A stretch of DNA of 64,000 nucleotides, taken from positions 157,778 to 221,777 of the forward strand of contig NW_003546247.1 of assembly GCF_000090795.2 (NCBI RefSeq), given 5' to 3'. The notes beneath the pieces are model-generated. The model saw nothing but the letters and a program-made list of their open reading frames with translations. It had not been told where the DNA came from and searched no databases. Positions 12,601 to 25,195 of the stretch are shown here, in pieces (positions within the stretch are counted from its first letter, which is position 1; every line of letters begins with the position of its first letter). Origin of the DNA: Amphimedon queenslandica (taxonomy: Eukaryota; Porifera; Demospongiae; Haplosclerida; Niphatidae). A program made the position numbers and the translations under genes.

Positions 12601-12954
12601 AGGGAGCTTAATCATAAACTGGCAAGGTATTGATAATGAAGTTAGTGCTATATCATGCATCTACTAGCTTCGTTTGTGGTATTTTTGGAGCTCAGCAGAG
12701 GTGTCCAAGAACTTGGACATATCACTAAGAGCCTTTTGGAATTTTGGGATAGAGGCTAAGCAAACTTTAGTTGCTGCACTGTGTGAGAGTACAGTAAAAT
12801 TTGTACACGGGAGATACGAGGTTTACTTACCTTAGAAGAATTCAGACTTCACTTTGTCTGACAATTTTAACCTTTGCTTAAGAAGATTGAGGGATTTGAG
12901 GGATGAAGATTTGTTAAATACTACAGTAGTTCACTTCCATTTAAAAAGTAAGTG

Positions 12955-13690
12955 CGAGAAGAATTAAGTTGTAGTATCTAAGCTTCAGAATTCATTTTAT
13001 GTTGATAATTTGGTCTGTGGATCACGCAATGAGGAGGAAACCTATGCATCATATTTCAAATCAAAAAGACTGCTGCGAGAAGGGGGCTTTAATTTGCAAA
13101 AATTTAAAAAAAATAGCACATCATTAAGACTCCTCATTCAAAAAGGGAGAGTGGACAGTGTCTGACTAATAGCAAGACCAATCTACGCAAATGTGAGAGC
13201 AAAGTTTCATTTGCTGATAGTGTTTCAAATGAGTTCCTCAAGATTGAGCCACAAAAGACAATAGCATTTCAAGAAAAGGATTTGAGGGCTGAGTTTGAGT
13301 GTGTGGAGTGTACTGAGAGTAGCGAAGATACGAGTTGTGCTGACTCAACATGTGGCAAATGGCAAATAGGCTCCAGCTGAAGGAACAGACTGACCTTACC
13401 AAAAGAAGACTCGTAATGAGGAGGGATGAAGGGACACCTGCTACAGTATGTGTAGAGTCACACTTGTACCTTGGAACATGGATGACGATCATACTGTCCT
13501 GAATGTCCAGAAGACCTTGACTATGGCAAAAGAAATTCTGCTGGACTACTGTTGTGTTGGATGATGAGCGTTCAGAAGAATTGAAGAATTAGAGATTCCT
13601 ATTTGAAGAACTGAGAGAGAATTGCTCTTAGAATGCCAAAGTATTACTTGGCTTGTGTATCAGAGGAAGTGAAGTCATATTGCTTGTGTG
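12955..13690 (+). mobile_element. BEL/Pao retrotransposon fossil, fragment
   Basis: FYVDNLVCGSRNEEETYASY, LLREGGFNLQKF and a following N-S (about 12980-13110) are the end of the reverse transcriptase palm and the start of the connection region of BEL/Pao elements. Further coding-like sequence follows to about 13690, without the integrase. An old, broken fragment without recognised LTRs. A larger relative on the other strand lies at 22.3-24.9 kb. Confidence 0.75.
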
Positions 13691-13758
13691 GTTTTGGACA
13701 CTGAAACGCTTAGAGTGGATATACGATAAGTATTGTTGTAAATCGGCCATTCCTTAGG

Positions 13759-13985
13759 CAATATCCATACTTCCCTAGAGCAGCGAGATATACAATGATA
13801 TTCATTGAATGTACATAATCAACCATGCTGGTGGCCTTTGTTCTGTATGGCCCTTGGAATTAACTAGCTATTACACCCTACTGTCTGCTTCATATTTGTT
13901 ATTTTCTTGGGCTACGCCCTTGGGAATCATGAATATAGTCTTAATGTATATCACATAAAGCCTCCAGTAGGGTGTATAACTAATA
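13759..13985. repeat. Hairpin-type repeat, copy A
   Basis: Carries CTATTACACCCTACTG and the inverse CAGTAGGGTGTATAAC about 80 bp apart, with a central hairpin TTGGGCTACGCCCTTGGGAA. Copy B follows 317 bp downstream and shares both the outer part (GATATACAATGA, ATTCATTGAATG) and the inverted repeats. No coding content; a foldback-type non-autonomous element is the likeliest reading. Confidence 0.75.
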
Positions 13986-14075
13986 CTTATTCTATAGAAG
14001 CCTTACAGATCAAAGGTACCGCTCATGTTTTGTAATAGATTGCCAATAAATATAGCATGTCTGCCAGCCTGAGCA

Positions 14076-14315
14076 CAATATCCATTATTGCACTGGGCAG
14101 CCAGATATACAATGACATTCATTGAATATCCACCATAAACCATGCTTGGTGGCCATTGTTTTAACAAACCAGTTATTACACCCTACTGTTGGCTTTATCT
14201 GATGATACACTCGAATTATTATTCATAATTCCTTTGGGCTATGCTCTCTGGAATTATAACTCTACTTTTAGTGTCTATATTAGATAAAGCCTCCAGTAGG
14301 TTGTAATAACTAGTA
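14076..14315. repeat. Hairpin-type repeat, copy B
   Basis: Same order as copy A: GATATACAATGACATTCATTG, then TTATTACACCCTACTGTTGG, a central hairpin AATTCCTTTGGGCTATG ... TGGAATT, and the inverse CCTCCAGTAGGTTGTAATAA. Diverged from copy A at scattered sites, so the duplication is not recent. Confidence 0.75.
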
Positions 14316-14478
14316 AATATTTCTCTATTTTGCCCATGAATTACTTCTCAAGATTGGCTGTACATAGTGTTTTACCACTTATACAAGATATCAATAAAAC
14401 TACTTTTTAGATTTGATCATAATTTTTATTATGATTGATACCATTATATAGATAATAATAAACCATGTGTTGAATATA

Positions 14479-14717
14479 TGTGACCATAATTGACAAAAGG
14501 TACCTCATGGCAGATAGGAAAATTGGTCTTTATAGCTCTATAAATCCAACTTCCTAAGCTCCATTTGTCATAAAATTACTTCAGAGGATGCAAAAAGTTA
14601 CTATGTGACTTTTAGAGACAATGGTTGACTATCAAAGCACTCACAGGTTGACATTTTTCATAATAATAATGAATTAATAAATCCGCCATGAGGTACCTTT
14701 TGTCAATTATGGCCACA
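14479..14717 (+). mobile_element. MITE family 1, copy 3 (complete, 239 bp)
   Basis: Begins TGTGACCATAATTGACAAAA and ends GTCAATTATGGCCACA, with TA on both sides (14477-14478 and 14718-14719). Length and interior agree with the copy at 2727-2965. Confidence 0.9.
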
Positions 14718-16611
14718 TATAAGTCTAAGCAGCATTAAGCACCTATAACAGTAATACAGTTATTGTACAGGTATTAGAGCAGATCTAGTATCTACAATTC
14801 AAGCCTTCCTTTTTACCATTTTTCATATTATGGCAACTAAAGCGGAATGATGAAATGATGAAATCTACATGCATAAATCAAAACTTCGGACTCACTAGTA
14901 AAGAATTTATACAAAGTTTAACATAAAACAAAAAGTGTTAATTTTAAAGATTAGAACCATGAAAATGGAACTGGTAAGTACATATAAGGAAGTTGTTATA
15001 TGACTAACAGGATATAAAAGGAGTGACTTTAAAAGGACCCAACTGTTTGTTTAAACAACCAAATAAGGGAGACAGAGGAGGGAGAAAGGCTTTTACAAGA
15101 CACCATTAAGTTAACTATTCATGTATCAAATTCTTTCGTCATTGATTCCTTTACAAATAAAAATGAAAATTGTTTTGCAGGTATATGTCCATTCAAAAAA
15201 CTGCCTGGCTTGTTCTACAACACATCAATTGACATTACTGATATTAGCAAAGTAATAAAGAATTTCTTTGATGTAAAGACATGCTTAATTTTGCCACAAA
15301 ATGTAGCACCAATGACTGAAAAATTAAAATGACATATGTTGTATCATGCTTGAATTGTTACTATATCCCAACTGAGTTTGACCCAAGAAAAACTGGAATA
15401 ACTTTTTCTATAGGAATGTGAGATAAGGATCAGACTTCCACTGGATCTAAGTCGCCCAATGCCATCACAGGATCTCAGCTTATGGGTCCCTCAGCCACTG
15501 GAAACCCTGAGAACCGGGTTCTCCCTATAAACTCAATGCCATACCGAAATGACGTTTTATGATAATTGGCCGACATAATAATTTACATTTGAACTTGTCG
15601 TCAAGTGCCCAAACTGATAATTCATTTTAAAGGCTAACAGAGCAAGATCTTTACATAATAATGGCCATTATGAAGACTAGTTGACTCCAGCAGCTACGAC
15701 ACTGCTTATCAGATTAAACAAAACCTATTTAATAATGATACTTATAGTATGATAAAAAATTTGGCACTTTTACACCCTGTGGTGAGAAACACTGGGATCA
15801 AGAACTTGAAGTAAAGAATTAACTCAGTTGTATGAAGTCAAGCAATGATGTATTCGAGTCCAGTCTTGATCGTAATGACTATTTATTTAATGACACTATA
15901 CTAAATCTACATCAAAAAGCATAATCCAAATATATAGCAGTGACAAAGGATAAAACATCATAGTTATCTGAAATTTCAGAGGAGAAACGTGCAGTAATAA
16001 CTGTAGCTGTGAAGCAATTAAGACAAGTCTTTACTGAAACCAAGCAGAAAGATAAGAAAATTACAACTAAAAGGAGAGAAATAATGAATGTTAAAAGTAA
16101 ATTGGAAAATGAAACTTCTGGAGATAAAGTTATCTCAGACAAAGGAATAACTTATAAAACACCTTATAAAATATCAAGTGAACATTATCAATCTTTACAT
16201 GACATTGAATATCAAGATGGAATTAATACAGTTATTATATGTAAGGAACTATATCTTCTTAAAATACTAGTAAAAATGATACAAAACTCCTGAATGAAAA
16301 ATTTTCCAATCAGTTTTACCAGTTATGAAAAAAAAAGCTAAGGTAAAGTACATAAAAATAAATTGATGAAAAATTATTGAGCTCACACTATCATGTGGTT
16401 TTAAAAGATTCAAGGGCATTAGTTGGATGAAAAATAGGACACTAGTGTCACAATAAAAGTGAAATGATGTGGTATAATTGGTGCTTTAGTTGATTATTAT
16501 ACCACTTTCAGAAGAGATAGGTGAATCCAGAAATTTTGCATTCAATTCTGATTCCAAATGCTTTTGAAACTGGAATCAATAGAATCTCATAGCAATTCCA
16601 ACTATACATCA
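14718..16611. other. AT-rich spacer, no gene recognised
   Basis: A lysine-rich open frame of 94 codons (16009-16293, plus) is the longest, but it has no motif, no identifiable neighbour and an AT-driven composition, so I do not call it a gene. Nothing else was recognised. Confidence 0.4.
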
Positions 16612-17182
16612 GCGCATGTGCTTGTCTGGCCCCGCCACTTCGTTGCGCAGGGGTGGCGCACATGAGTCTGGTGACACTGCTATAAAATTTGTTGCAGAAA
16701 GGAATGCAATAATTAGTAGTTATTAAAGTTATTAAAAAATTGTGTCACGTGATAACTTTCTTTTTGAGGCATTTCTTGACAAGTAAGCCTCCTTGAATGA
16801 GGAGAGCAGCAGTAGTAAAGAAAAGAAGAAATATATCAACGTTCTAGTTGAATTCATAGGCAATAATGCGGAAGTGAAAACAGAAAATCTGTATACTTTG
16901 CAGCTAAGTTTAACACAAGGTTTCTTCATATTCTTATCTTACTTCCTCTACAGTTAGCTTCTGTTCCCTTGCTAGCATTTATCGTATCTACAGCAGGTTT
17001 GTCAGTCATACTTGCAGACATTTTGAATAGGTCACATGACAGAATTGCTTCCACGTGAGTGCTGCAATCTGATTGGGATGCTCAATCTTGTGCTTAGTGC
17101 ACCAATTCTGTAGCAGTGTCACCAGACTCTTCTGCGCCACCCCCCGCGCAAGGAAGAGGCAGGGCCAGACTACGCATGTGCA
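16612..17182. mobile_element. Non-autonomous DNA transposon with ~70-bp GC-rich TIRs
   Basis: The left end (16612-16682) reads GCGCATGTGC, GTCTGGCCCCGCC, TTGCGCAGGGGTGGCGCA, GAGTCTGGTGACACTGCTA; the right end (17111-17182) is its inverse complement, TAGCAGTGTCACCAGACTCT, TGCGCCACCCCCCGCGCAAG, GGCCAGAC, GCATGTGC. The ends are strikingly GC-rich in AT-rich DNA, while the 430-bp interior is ordinary. No transposase frame was found inside. The superfamily is unknown to me and no clear target duplication was seen. Confidence 0.85.
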
Positions 17183-17264
17183 AAACCATTAATGTCAATT
17201 ATAGTAAAATCTATGTATTAACTACTGCTTTATTAACTATGATTAATATAAAAGTGTGGATGGG

Positions 17265-18690
17265 TGTGGTTCAATTAAAACGGACATAGTGCATCGAATG
17301 TTCTAATTAACGTGCACCTCTGTACTGGAGTAAGTTGGCGCATTTTTGTTCAACAGGCAAGATGAACATTATCCTCTTTTATAAAGTCATCTATACTTTA
17401 GGAAAAATCTTTTTGGTTCATTATACTCTATTTCTTCTGTAAGCTCTGGTTGTTGTTTTGGCTTTCAAACCAGTTTTTTATAGGCCTATTCTCACCCTTT
17501 AGCAATTCCCTTATTGGTCAGTTTTTCCTCCAGGAGCTAGGGCGCTTGCCCCTATATTGCTCTGAAGACAGAAATGTGTTCCCCATGGTCCTATGCAATC
17601 ATCAGAGTTAATCTCAGTCCATCAGGACAAGGTCTTGTGGAATAATTCACTCAGTTGTTATGTAGCAGCTGGAGTGTGGATAATACTACCATCTTTTCTT
17701 CTCTTAATACTATACGATGGCCTTCATTCACATGGAGGAATAACTCCAAGGATGTGCATCAAGTAACTAGCTGTTAATAGTGATGTCTAGTATGAAGTAA
17801 AACGCTACCATCATTACATGATTTGTTATGTTAATATAAATGTTAATTACAACAGTTGTCTTTGTTAACGGCCAGACAGATTACCATTATCATGAATGTA
17901 TATGCATTAATAATGAAACATGTTGAAATGCACAAAGTGTCATACATAAAAATGTAATGTAGTGATAACAACAGTAAAAGCTGTAGCAACAATGCCCATT
18001 ATGTTTTTCATAATTATAAATGTCGAACAAAACAGTCAAATAGAGATGAGCCACAAATGAGTCCTGAATGTGATGATTCCTCTGTGCAAGTACTGGATAG
18101 CGATATAGACTTTAATACGACATGAAATGGTCCTAAGTAGTACAACCAGTGAATTTACAAATTAAGAATGAGAGCCAGGGAGTTCTTGCACCCCTCAACT
18201 ATTGATAAAAGAGCCATCCCAAAGTTTTAAGATGAGAAAGATGGTCATATCATCCACACCTCAGCTGCAACTTGAAAACTGAGTGACTTATTCCACTGCA
18301 CATTGTCCTGATGAACTGACACTAACTCTGATGATAGGCAATAGTCATAGGACTCAGGTGAATACACTTCCATCTTCATAGCAACGGAGGGGCAAGCATC
18401 CTAAATTCTAGAAGAAAAATTTTCTGAAATTGGGATTGCCAAAGGGTCAGAATAGGCCTATGAAAAACTGCTTTAAAAGCCAAAACAACAACCAAAAAGC
18501 TTACAAAAGAGATATACATAGTATGATAGAACAAAAAGAGAGTTCAATGTAGCTCCTAAGGTAAAGATGACTTTAACAAAGAGAAAAATGTTGAACGTGC
18601 TTGTTCACAAAAAAGCTTCCATCCTAAGTCCAGTTAAGAGGTGCGCCTTATTTGGAAGGCTTGAAGCACACAGTCCATTGTTTAGAATGA
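17265..18690. repeat. Long imperfect inverted repeat (arms ~500 bp)
   Basis: The left arm (about 17265-17760) and right arm (about 18165-18690) are reverse complements with scattered changes. Matching landmarks: GGCTTTCAAACCAGTTTTTT and ATAGGCCTATTCTCACCC on the left against GGGTCAGAATAGGCCTATGA and AAAACTGCTTTAAAAGCCAA on the right; TCAGAGTTAATCTCAGTCCA against ACTAACTCTGATGA; GATGACTTTA and GAGGTGC landmarks near the outer ends. The spacer is about 400 bp. Read outward, both arms give related short peptides (RP[IM]KNxFxSQNNNQ), so the repeat may derive from two copies of an unknown coding element head to head. A foldback transposon is the alternative. Confidence 0.8.
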
Positions 18691-20605
18691 TTCCTCCTTC
18701 TCTTCCATACAAGTACAATTCTACTCGGAATCAAAGGATTGAATACTCCAAGCTCGGAATGCCCATCATAAACTTCCAAGACTAATGAGATTTTGTCAAT
18801 GAAGATCAAAAGTACAATTTTAGACTTGATAATAGGTTTAATGATTGGTGGTGATAATTTAGTGATTATAAGTGAATGTGGTCATCTTGACAATTTAAAT
18901 CACTAAAAGTTATGCAATCACGGTCTCTAGTCACACTTACGAGATAATAGTAAAATGTATTTTTCAAATAAGGTAGTGATTGTCAGCTGCAGCTGAAGAC
19001 ATCAAATCCTCTATGAACTGATATCTCTCCAGCGTTTCTTTAATCTACTTCAATTCCAGAGCTAAAATACGAATTAACTATTTCAGTTTTTTAATGTTTC
19101 CATATAGAAACAATGTCCTTCATGAGAACTTAAATATGCTTGAGATTCTAAAAAAAATAATTTAACATAATGCATGCATGTACACATCAGAAATAATTTT
19201 TACACAAGTACAAGCTAGTAGTTTATATGTATGATAATCATTCTGCAATGCCATACTATTAAGCAATGCTGAATTATACATAGAAGCTAAACCTTGTCCG
19301 GCAGGTTCAGTTTGGCCCTAACCAACTTTTCCTCTCTTTAGCCATTATTCATTATTTTAAAGGCACATCTTTAAATCAATTATGATTCAATGGGCGTGTC
19401 AACGACATTAGTAATCAAATGCATTTGTATTGTTATGAAGAATCTAGTATCTGCCACGGTCCATCGAAGCAATAATCTCCTGAGTTTTCCTACCCTACAA
19501 GACAGTTTCCTATAACGATTGTAACTTGGTATGAGAAATGGAACTGGCTTCATTGATTGGAAGAATTTGACTGTGTCATCGGCTTAAGATGTGCTCAAGC
19601 AGTAGAGCATGCGTAATCAAAGAATGTATGCAACCTTGGTTTTAATAATTTGAAGAATGCCACTGTATCATTAATAGCAATCGAGCTGTCTCTGAAATCA
19701 TGCAGAGCCTTTAACAGCAAGTTCAAGAAGTGGCAGGAACGCTTTAATCAAAATTAAAGAAGGAAAAGGCTGTCAATGGTCATTATTTATTTAAAGCTCA
19801 AAGTTGACTAAGGTTTGTTGCCAGACAGGAGCTACAAATGCGAGGTTCTGGGAATGATAAATGGCAACTGGTTTCAGCTTATTAAAGCAATTCCCTTGAT
19901 ATAACTGATTTCATTGGCTGATGAGGAGTTTTAGCAAATTTAAGAATTGTAAAAGATTAATGCCATTCTTTTCATTAAGGGTTTGAACACCTTTCCAATT
20001 AAAAATGTGGCAAGTGAAAAGTAAGATGTCCTTATCTGCTAGATTCTGAATCTTAGGATTATTAGCTTTTAGGATGTTATTCCGTCTCAATTTAGAAACC
20101 TGGGCTAATGCATTTGCTCTAGAATGAACCAAATAGTTGTAAAAAGAACAGTTATGAAGGAATTGGACTGCTGAAGATACACAAATAACTCTTTCCTATA
20201 ATAATGTATGTCCCTAAGCATAACTACTAGGGGAGCAACTGGATCATGTATTAGGGCTTGAAGACAAGGAAGCTCCTGCTCAGCATCTTATGTCAACTTC
20301 TTGACCACTGTTGATTTCAAAACGAAATTGAGGCACTGAAATTTTGTTTTTGTGAAGTTAGGTGCATTAAGTAGCATCCTCATCTTCCTTCACTCTTTGT
20401 TTTGGAGAGGTTGTGAGAAGAGTACCTCTGTAGTGAGGCAGGTTATAAGTGACAGCAGTAAGGGAATGGCCCTCATTATTACATAAAAAACCAGCCCAGG
20501 AACTGCCACCACTGGGACCAGAAGGCCTTGCCGACTACCAATTATTAGCCACCCTCATCAAGTAGAAGCAAAAGACGCCCACTTGGTCCTCAATCAGATC
20601 CAAGT
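18691..20605. other. Spacer, no gene recognised
   Basis: Only short open frames without recognisable motifs on both strands. A 73-codon minus-strand frame (19911-20132) has no identifiable match. Confidence 0.4.
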
Positions 20606-20825
20606 ACTGGCAGCAGCTGCAACATTCAACGATCCATTGGAAGTAGTAAAATATACAAAAATTATATTATTCTAAATTCTTAAGCATATACAATAACAGA
20701 GTTAAATGGATATGGACTGGTAGCAGCTGCAACATTCAACGATCCATTGGAAGTAGTAAAATATACAAAAATTATATTATTCTAAATTCTTAAGCATATA
20801 CAATAACAGAGTTAAATGGATATGG
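20606..20825. repeat. Tandem duplication, 2 x 110 bp, nearly identical
   Basis: The unit runs from ACTGGCAGCAGCTGCAACAT to GAGTTAAATGGATATGG and is repeated at once with period 110; the only difference I see near the start is C/T in GGCAGC versus GGTAGC. The reading QVLAAAATFNDPLEVVKYTK enters the first unit on the plus strand, but no gene can be followed. Confidence 0.9.
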
Positions 20826-21008
20826 GGATGGTGAGAAGCTTCCTATAATTGTGAACATCTTCCCAACTGTACCAAGTAATGCCAATTAATGTATCATTAC
20901 ATTACACATTATACTTATTTCTGTGTCTACTACATAATAAACTTGAGTTACAATTACAGGACTCAACTATCATTGAATTGAAATTCAGTACAAATCACAC
21001 GACTTATA

Positions 21009-21090
21009 CTATAATAATAATTGTAATAATAATAATTAAATATAATTTTAATAATTATTATAGTAAATAATAATAATAGTAATAAATAAT
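21009..21090. repeat. AT-rich microsatellite, (AAT)n-like
   Basis: Interrupted runs of ATAATAATA and AATTATTATAG over about 80 bp. Simple sequence. Confidence 0.7.
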
Positions 21091-21255
21091 ACCTGACTGT
21101 AATGGATCACCCTTTGGCCAACCATACAACACTATCACCAATATGTGCATCCCAATAGCTGGTCCTATATCAATGTGCAAAATGGCTGCTCTTCCTCCAC
21201 ATCAGCCATACCATATTTGATATATTTACACTAATTTCAAACACATTATAACTAC

Positions 21256-21505
21256 CTGAAGTATTGAGCATAACTAGTATCATGTGATAGAGCTTCTAAA
21301 TGATCCTCTTTCCCGACTAAATCAGCAAGTGAGACAGCATTTCCAGCACCTTCTTATAGTGCCTAAAAACCCCTTAACTCAATCAAGCCTAACTAGAACT
21401 GGTCCTTGTCTTATTTGAGAGTAAAATGTAACTCAATTTGGTACCAAAACCCCTCTCTGCCTGTGTTTTTCCTTGATGAAGCAACATCATCTAGAACAGA
21501 CATTT
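21256..21505 (-). pseudogene. Possible exon remnants of an unknown gene
   Basis: On the minus strand a segment begins at an ATG (about 21505) with MSVLDDVASSRKNTGREGFW, is interrupted by stops, and continues in the same frame as EGAGNAVSLADLVGKEDHLE and ALSHDTSYAQYF. The latter ends at CTTCAG followed by GTAGTT at 21255, a possible splice donor. The composition is more protein-like than the surroundings (mixed charged and polar residues), yet I recognise no family. It could be a decayed host exon or part of an unknown transposon. Confidence 0.3.
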
Positions 21506-22289
21506 TGACACATGAAAAAACGGAAGCCACCTTGCCTAGGGCACCACATTTCATACCGCACCTTCTCATTTAACATTACAACAACAAATACCATAACACC
21601 AAGTACATGTATGCAGGAGGTACAAGTAAGCTACTGCTTATCATAATAAACGTTACTGTAAAGACTTATCTCAATAATGTCGAATATCAGAAATATATCA
21701 GAATACACTGAACTCTAGTGGTCATGCTTCGGTACAGGTATCCAACCTTGTCAAAACTGAGCAGCTGTAAAAGTATTTTTTGCTGACTCTTCTATAAGAT
21801 TATATTTCGCTTTGTAGTAAAAAAAAACCTAAGGTGATACCGTTATTTTATAATATTTTACCTTTTAGCTCTTAAATGAAGTGGTAATCACTCAGTCTGC
21901 AAACTGCTGAACAACTATGGAGAGAAAGAGAAGAATAGAGCGAATATTCACAGAGATGGTCACTATGGCAACTTTAAGCCTGCGCAATAAGTTTTAAAAT
22001 GGCAACCAATCTCAAGGGGCATTGATATCACGCCCAAATAACTAGTTTATAATTATACAAGATGAATTAAGATTTGAAAAGTACCTTTGTTGTCCTTGAC
22101 TGACGCTCCAAGGAATGATGTGAAAGTCACCTTGAGATGTTCTCTAGTTTAAACAATTATCCGGTGCACAGAAGATGAAAGACAAAAATGTCTGAAAAGT
22201 TTTGCAGAAATTTAAATTTGGGCCTATTCTCCAGAGTTGCTTCTGCTACATTACAGTTCACTTTAAAGGTACTAGGAGAATCAATCATT
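21506..22289. other. Spacer, no gene recognised
   Basis: A weakly coding-like minus-strand stretch lies near 22090-22200, but no motif is recognisable. Confidence 0.35.
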
Positions 22290-24900
22290 GAAGGAGAGCT
22301 CATTTAAGCCCTTTATAAGGCTGTACATGGTAAGGAAAAAGAGTTTTAAGTGTTTGAAAATGATAAATTTGGCCGCCATCTTGAAAAATCAACCTCAGCC
22401 CCACATATAGGTTGCCGCCTATATAATAACACCTTGGAACTATTAATGGTTCTCTATCATGAATACATGTGATTAAATCACTCCAAAGCTCCAGCAATTC
22501 CCCCTGAATCTCCTCATCTTAGCATGATGTAGTTGTTGTAACAGTATCTTGAAGCAAATAGTTACCGGACTCTTATTACCAATGGGATCATAGATCACGC
22601 TAGTTATGGTAACGATGTGACATTTCGTAGGATTCTGAATATTCCCTCTCTCAGTAATATTACTCAAATCAATTAACAACACATCAGTTTCCACTCTCCA
22701 AGACACTCCCAATACCTTTTGTTCCCCCCTTGCAACACTCTGACAAGATGTAAAAAAATTCCTGAAGTTAAAACCTCCAGTATATAACATAGCTTGAAAT
22801 TTCTCAAACATTTCAAAAGAACTCTCAGCACTCCCTGTCCCAAATAACACATTGTGACATTCAGCAAAAAAGTGCTCACCGTCACTCAAAATGTCACACT
22901 TAAAACGTAACACCTAAATCTCTACAGGCTCTCGAAATGGATCAGTGACCCACAAGAATCTTAATACATATCTATCGTACTTATTTACACTAATCTTCAG
23001 AAAGGCCTTCTCAACATCAGCAATAAATTCATTTCTATGTACCCTAAATCTCACTAAAATCTCAAATATTTTTTGTTGGAACTTTGGTCCAACATGTAGA
23101 CACTCATTAAGCGAGAAACCGTTACTTTTCGCAGAAGCATCGTAAACAATACGCAATTTTATGGTCAGCTTATCGTGTTGCCACTACATCGTTATGTGGC
23201 AAATTGTGTACCTACTCTTCTTCAACTAATGTTGGGCTTTCTACTACTTCCACAATCCCATAATCTATTTCATCCTTAATGAACTGGTTGTACTCCATCA
23301 ACAGCTCCGGATTGTGTCTCAATCTTTTCGACAGACTCTTCAATCGACACAAACTCAATTCAAAATTATCAGGCAGATTTATTGCATTGTCCTTCCATGG
23401 CAAGGTAACTTCCGAGTACCATCAAAGGATATGTGATCCTTAAACTGATCATAAAGTGACATCTCTGGTTCCACAACACCTAACGCTTCTAACTCCCAAC
23501 ATTCCCTAAGCTGCTTCTCTAATTTGGACTTATCCTCAACAATTTTAACTCCAGTAGTAAGAGTACGCGTCATAAGTGAGTGTGATTCAGCTACTTTTTG
23601 TCCAGACAGAATCCAACCCAATTGTAAATGAAGTGCTGTAGGACCAGTACTGCCTCTGACTACTTCTCCTGTGATAATATCCTAGTAATGGTCTAGTCCT
23701 ATTTGTACGTCAAATTCAATCAATTCACAACCAATCGTGTAATCCGCTAGCTCAATATCGCACAAATGCTCATACTGATTCAAGTCTGAATTAGGTGTAC
23801 AATTAATAGGCTCACATATCTTTGGTACAGTGAAAAAGCCAAGTAATATTTCTCCGCTATCTTTTATCTTCACAGCAGCCTTGACTACATGACACACATG
23901 TGATTTACCGCGTTAAGCCGCAAGCGTTGAAATGAACAACTCCTTGCACTCGCATGCTGTAAACGCCATTCTCTCTCTTGCCTGTCATGTAATAAATGAT
24001 CGCTGGCTTCCACTATCGAAAATAAATGTTAACACTGAATGATGTGACTTTCTGGATTGTACACTGTTGCTCTTGCAGTCTGTAGAAGAATCTGTTCACT
24101 TGCATCAGTCAAAAATGTAGTCTTAAAAGGAGTTGCTGTTGGGTTAAGTAAACTGGCATCCTGCTAAGCATCCTTTTCCTCTACATCCTTCTTCTCACTA
24201 CCACCATTCCTAAGACAAACACTGCTGTGGTGTCAGTTATTACAATACCGACATCTACTGCTAGATCTACAACCCCTGCTAAGATGACTGCTTAGTACAA
24301 ACAAAAAATCTCCTAGCATCACTCAAAAGCTGTTTTCTCCCATCAACCTTAGTTACCTTAGAACACTCATCTGCATTATGAGCTCTCTTACAATGAATAC
24401 AGCTCCCAACTGGATTAAAAATGCTGATGAGTTTGGTGGTACATGTGAGTGCTTCTGATTGGCATGCCTGTATTTCTTGCTCTTGTTTGGCCTACAATGA
24501 TCATCACCACCATTTGCGTCATACGTACGTTCCCGTGCCTTCAACTTAACACTCAACTCACTCATTATCTTACTCAAACTTCATTCATCCTCAAGGATCT
24601 TACGACTAATAGACAATGCAACTTCCCTTAGAAGCTTCTTTATAATCATAGGAGGTAATAAACAATTGTATGGCATTGGTGAGCCATATTGAGCAATCAT
24701 TGCTTTGACGTCACCTTTCACATGGAACAAATATTGATTTGTGTCCCGTATGAAAGCCAACACGGTATTTAAATTGCCCTGAATATTTTCATGTACAACA
24801 TTAATTTTTTTGTAATACCTCAGGAACAGTCTGACCAATGTTGCCTCTTGTTGTTTTTAATTAATTACATATGCCAGTCTTTAAAGCCTTGTTAACTTTT
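22290..24900 (-). mobile_element. BEL/Pao retrotransposon fossil
   Basis: Read from high to low coordinates the parts are in the standard order: a gag-like region (about 24840-24350), a zinc-knuckle area (about 24330-24200), the protease-containing linker (about 23900-23400), the reverse transcriptase (about 23400-22910; RIVYDASAKSNGFSLNECLH and FIADVEKAFLKI are diagnostic), the connection/RNase H start (about 22900-22470; KVLGVSWRVETD, VIYDPIG, SPVTI) and the region after it (to about 22300). The integrase and the LTRs were not recognised. Broken in many places, so old; no function is expected. Confidence 0.88.
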
Positions 24901-25195
24901 AATCTGTAATAGTGCAATGATTTCTACAAAATCAAGAATCTTTGTTTAAACATCTTGATTTTATGTATTCGCAAAGTGATAAAGTTTGTCCTGCTTAGCT
25001 TTATCTTACATAATGCTTTTGTGTTTCTCTTCTGAGCTAATGCAGGTTCAAACATAACCAAAAGTACTATTATAAAAATCTAACTAAAACTTGTCTGAGA
25101 TAATTTTTACATTAACATTCATACAGGATGTCTATTTCACAAACCACAAATATAAAATCACATAGACATAAGATTAAATGATTAGTTTTAACAAA
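24901..25195. other. AT-rich spacer
   Basis: Nothing recognised between the BEL/Pao fossil and the fourth MITE copy; it may include unrecognised LTR sequence of the fossil. Confidence 0.35.

Noticed and set aside
16009-16293. 94-codon lysine-rich frame
   Set aside because: Composition follows AT-rich DNA, no motif, no neighbour.
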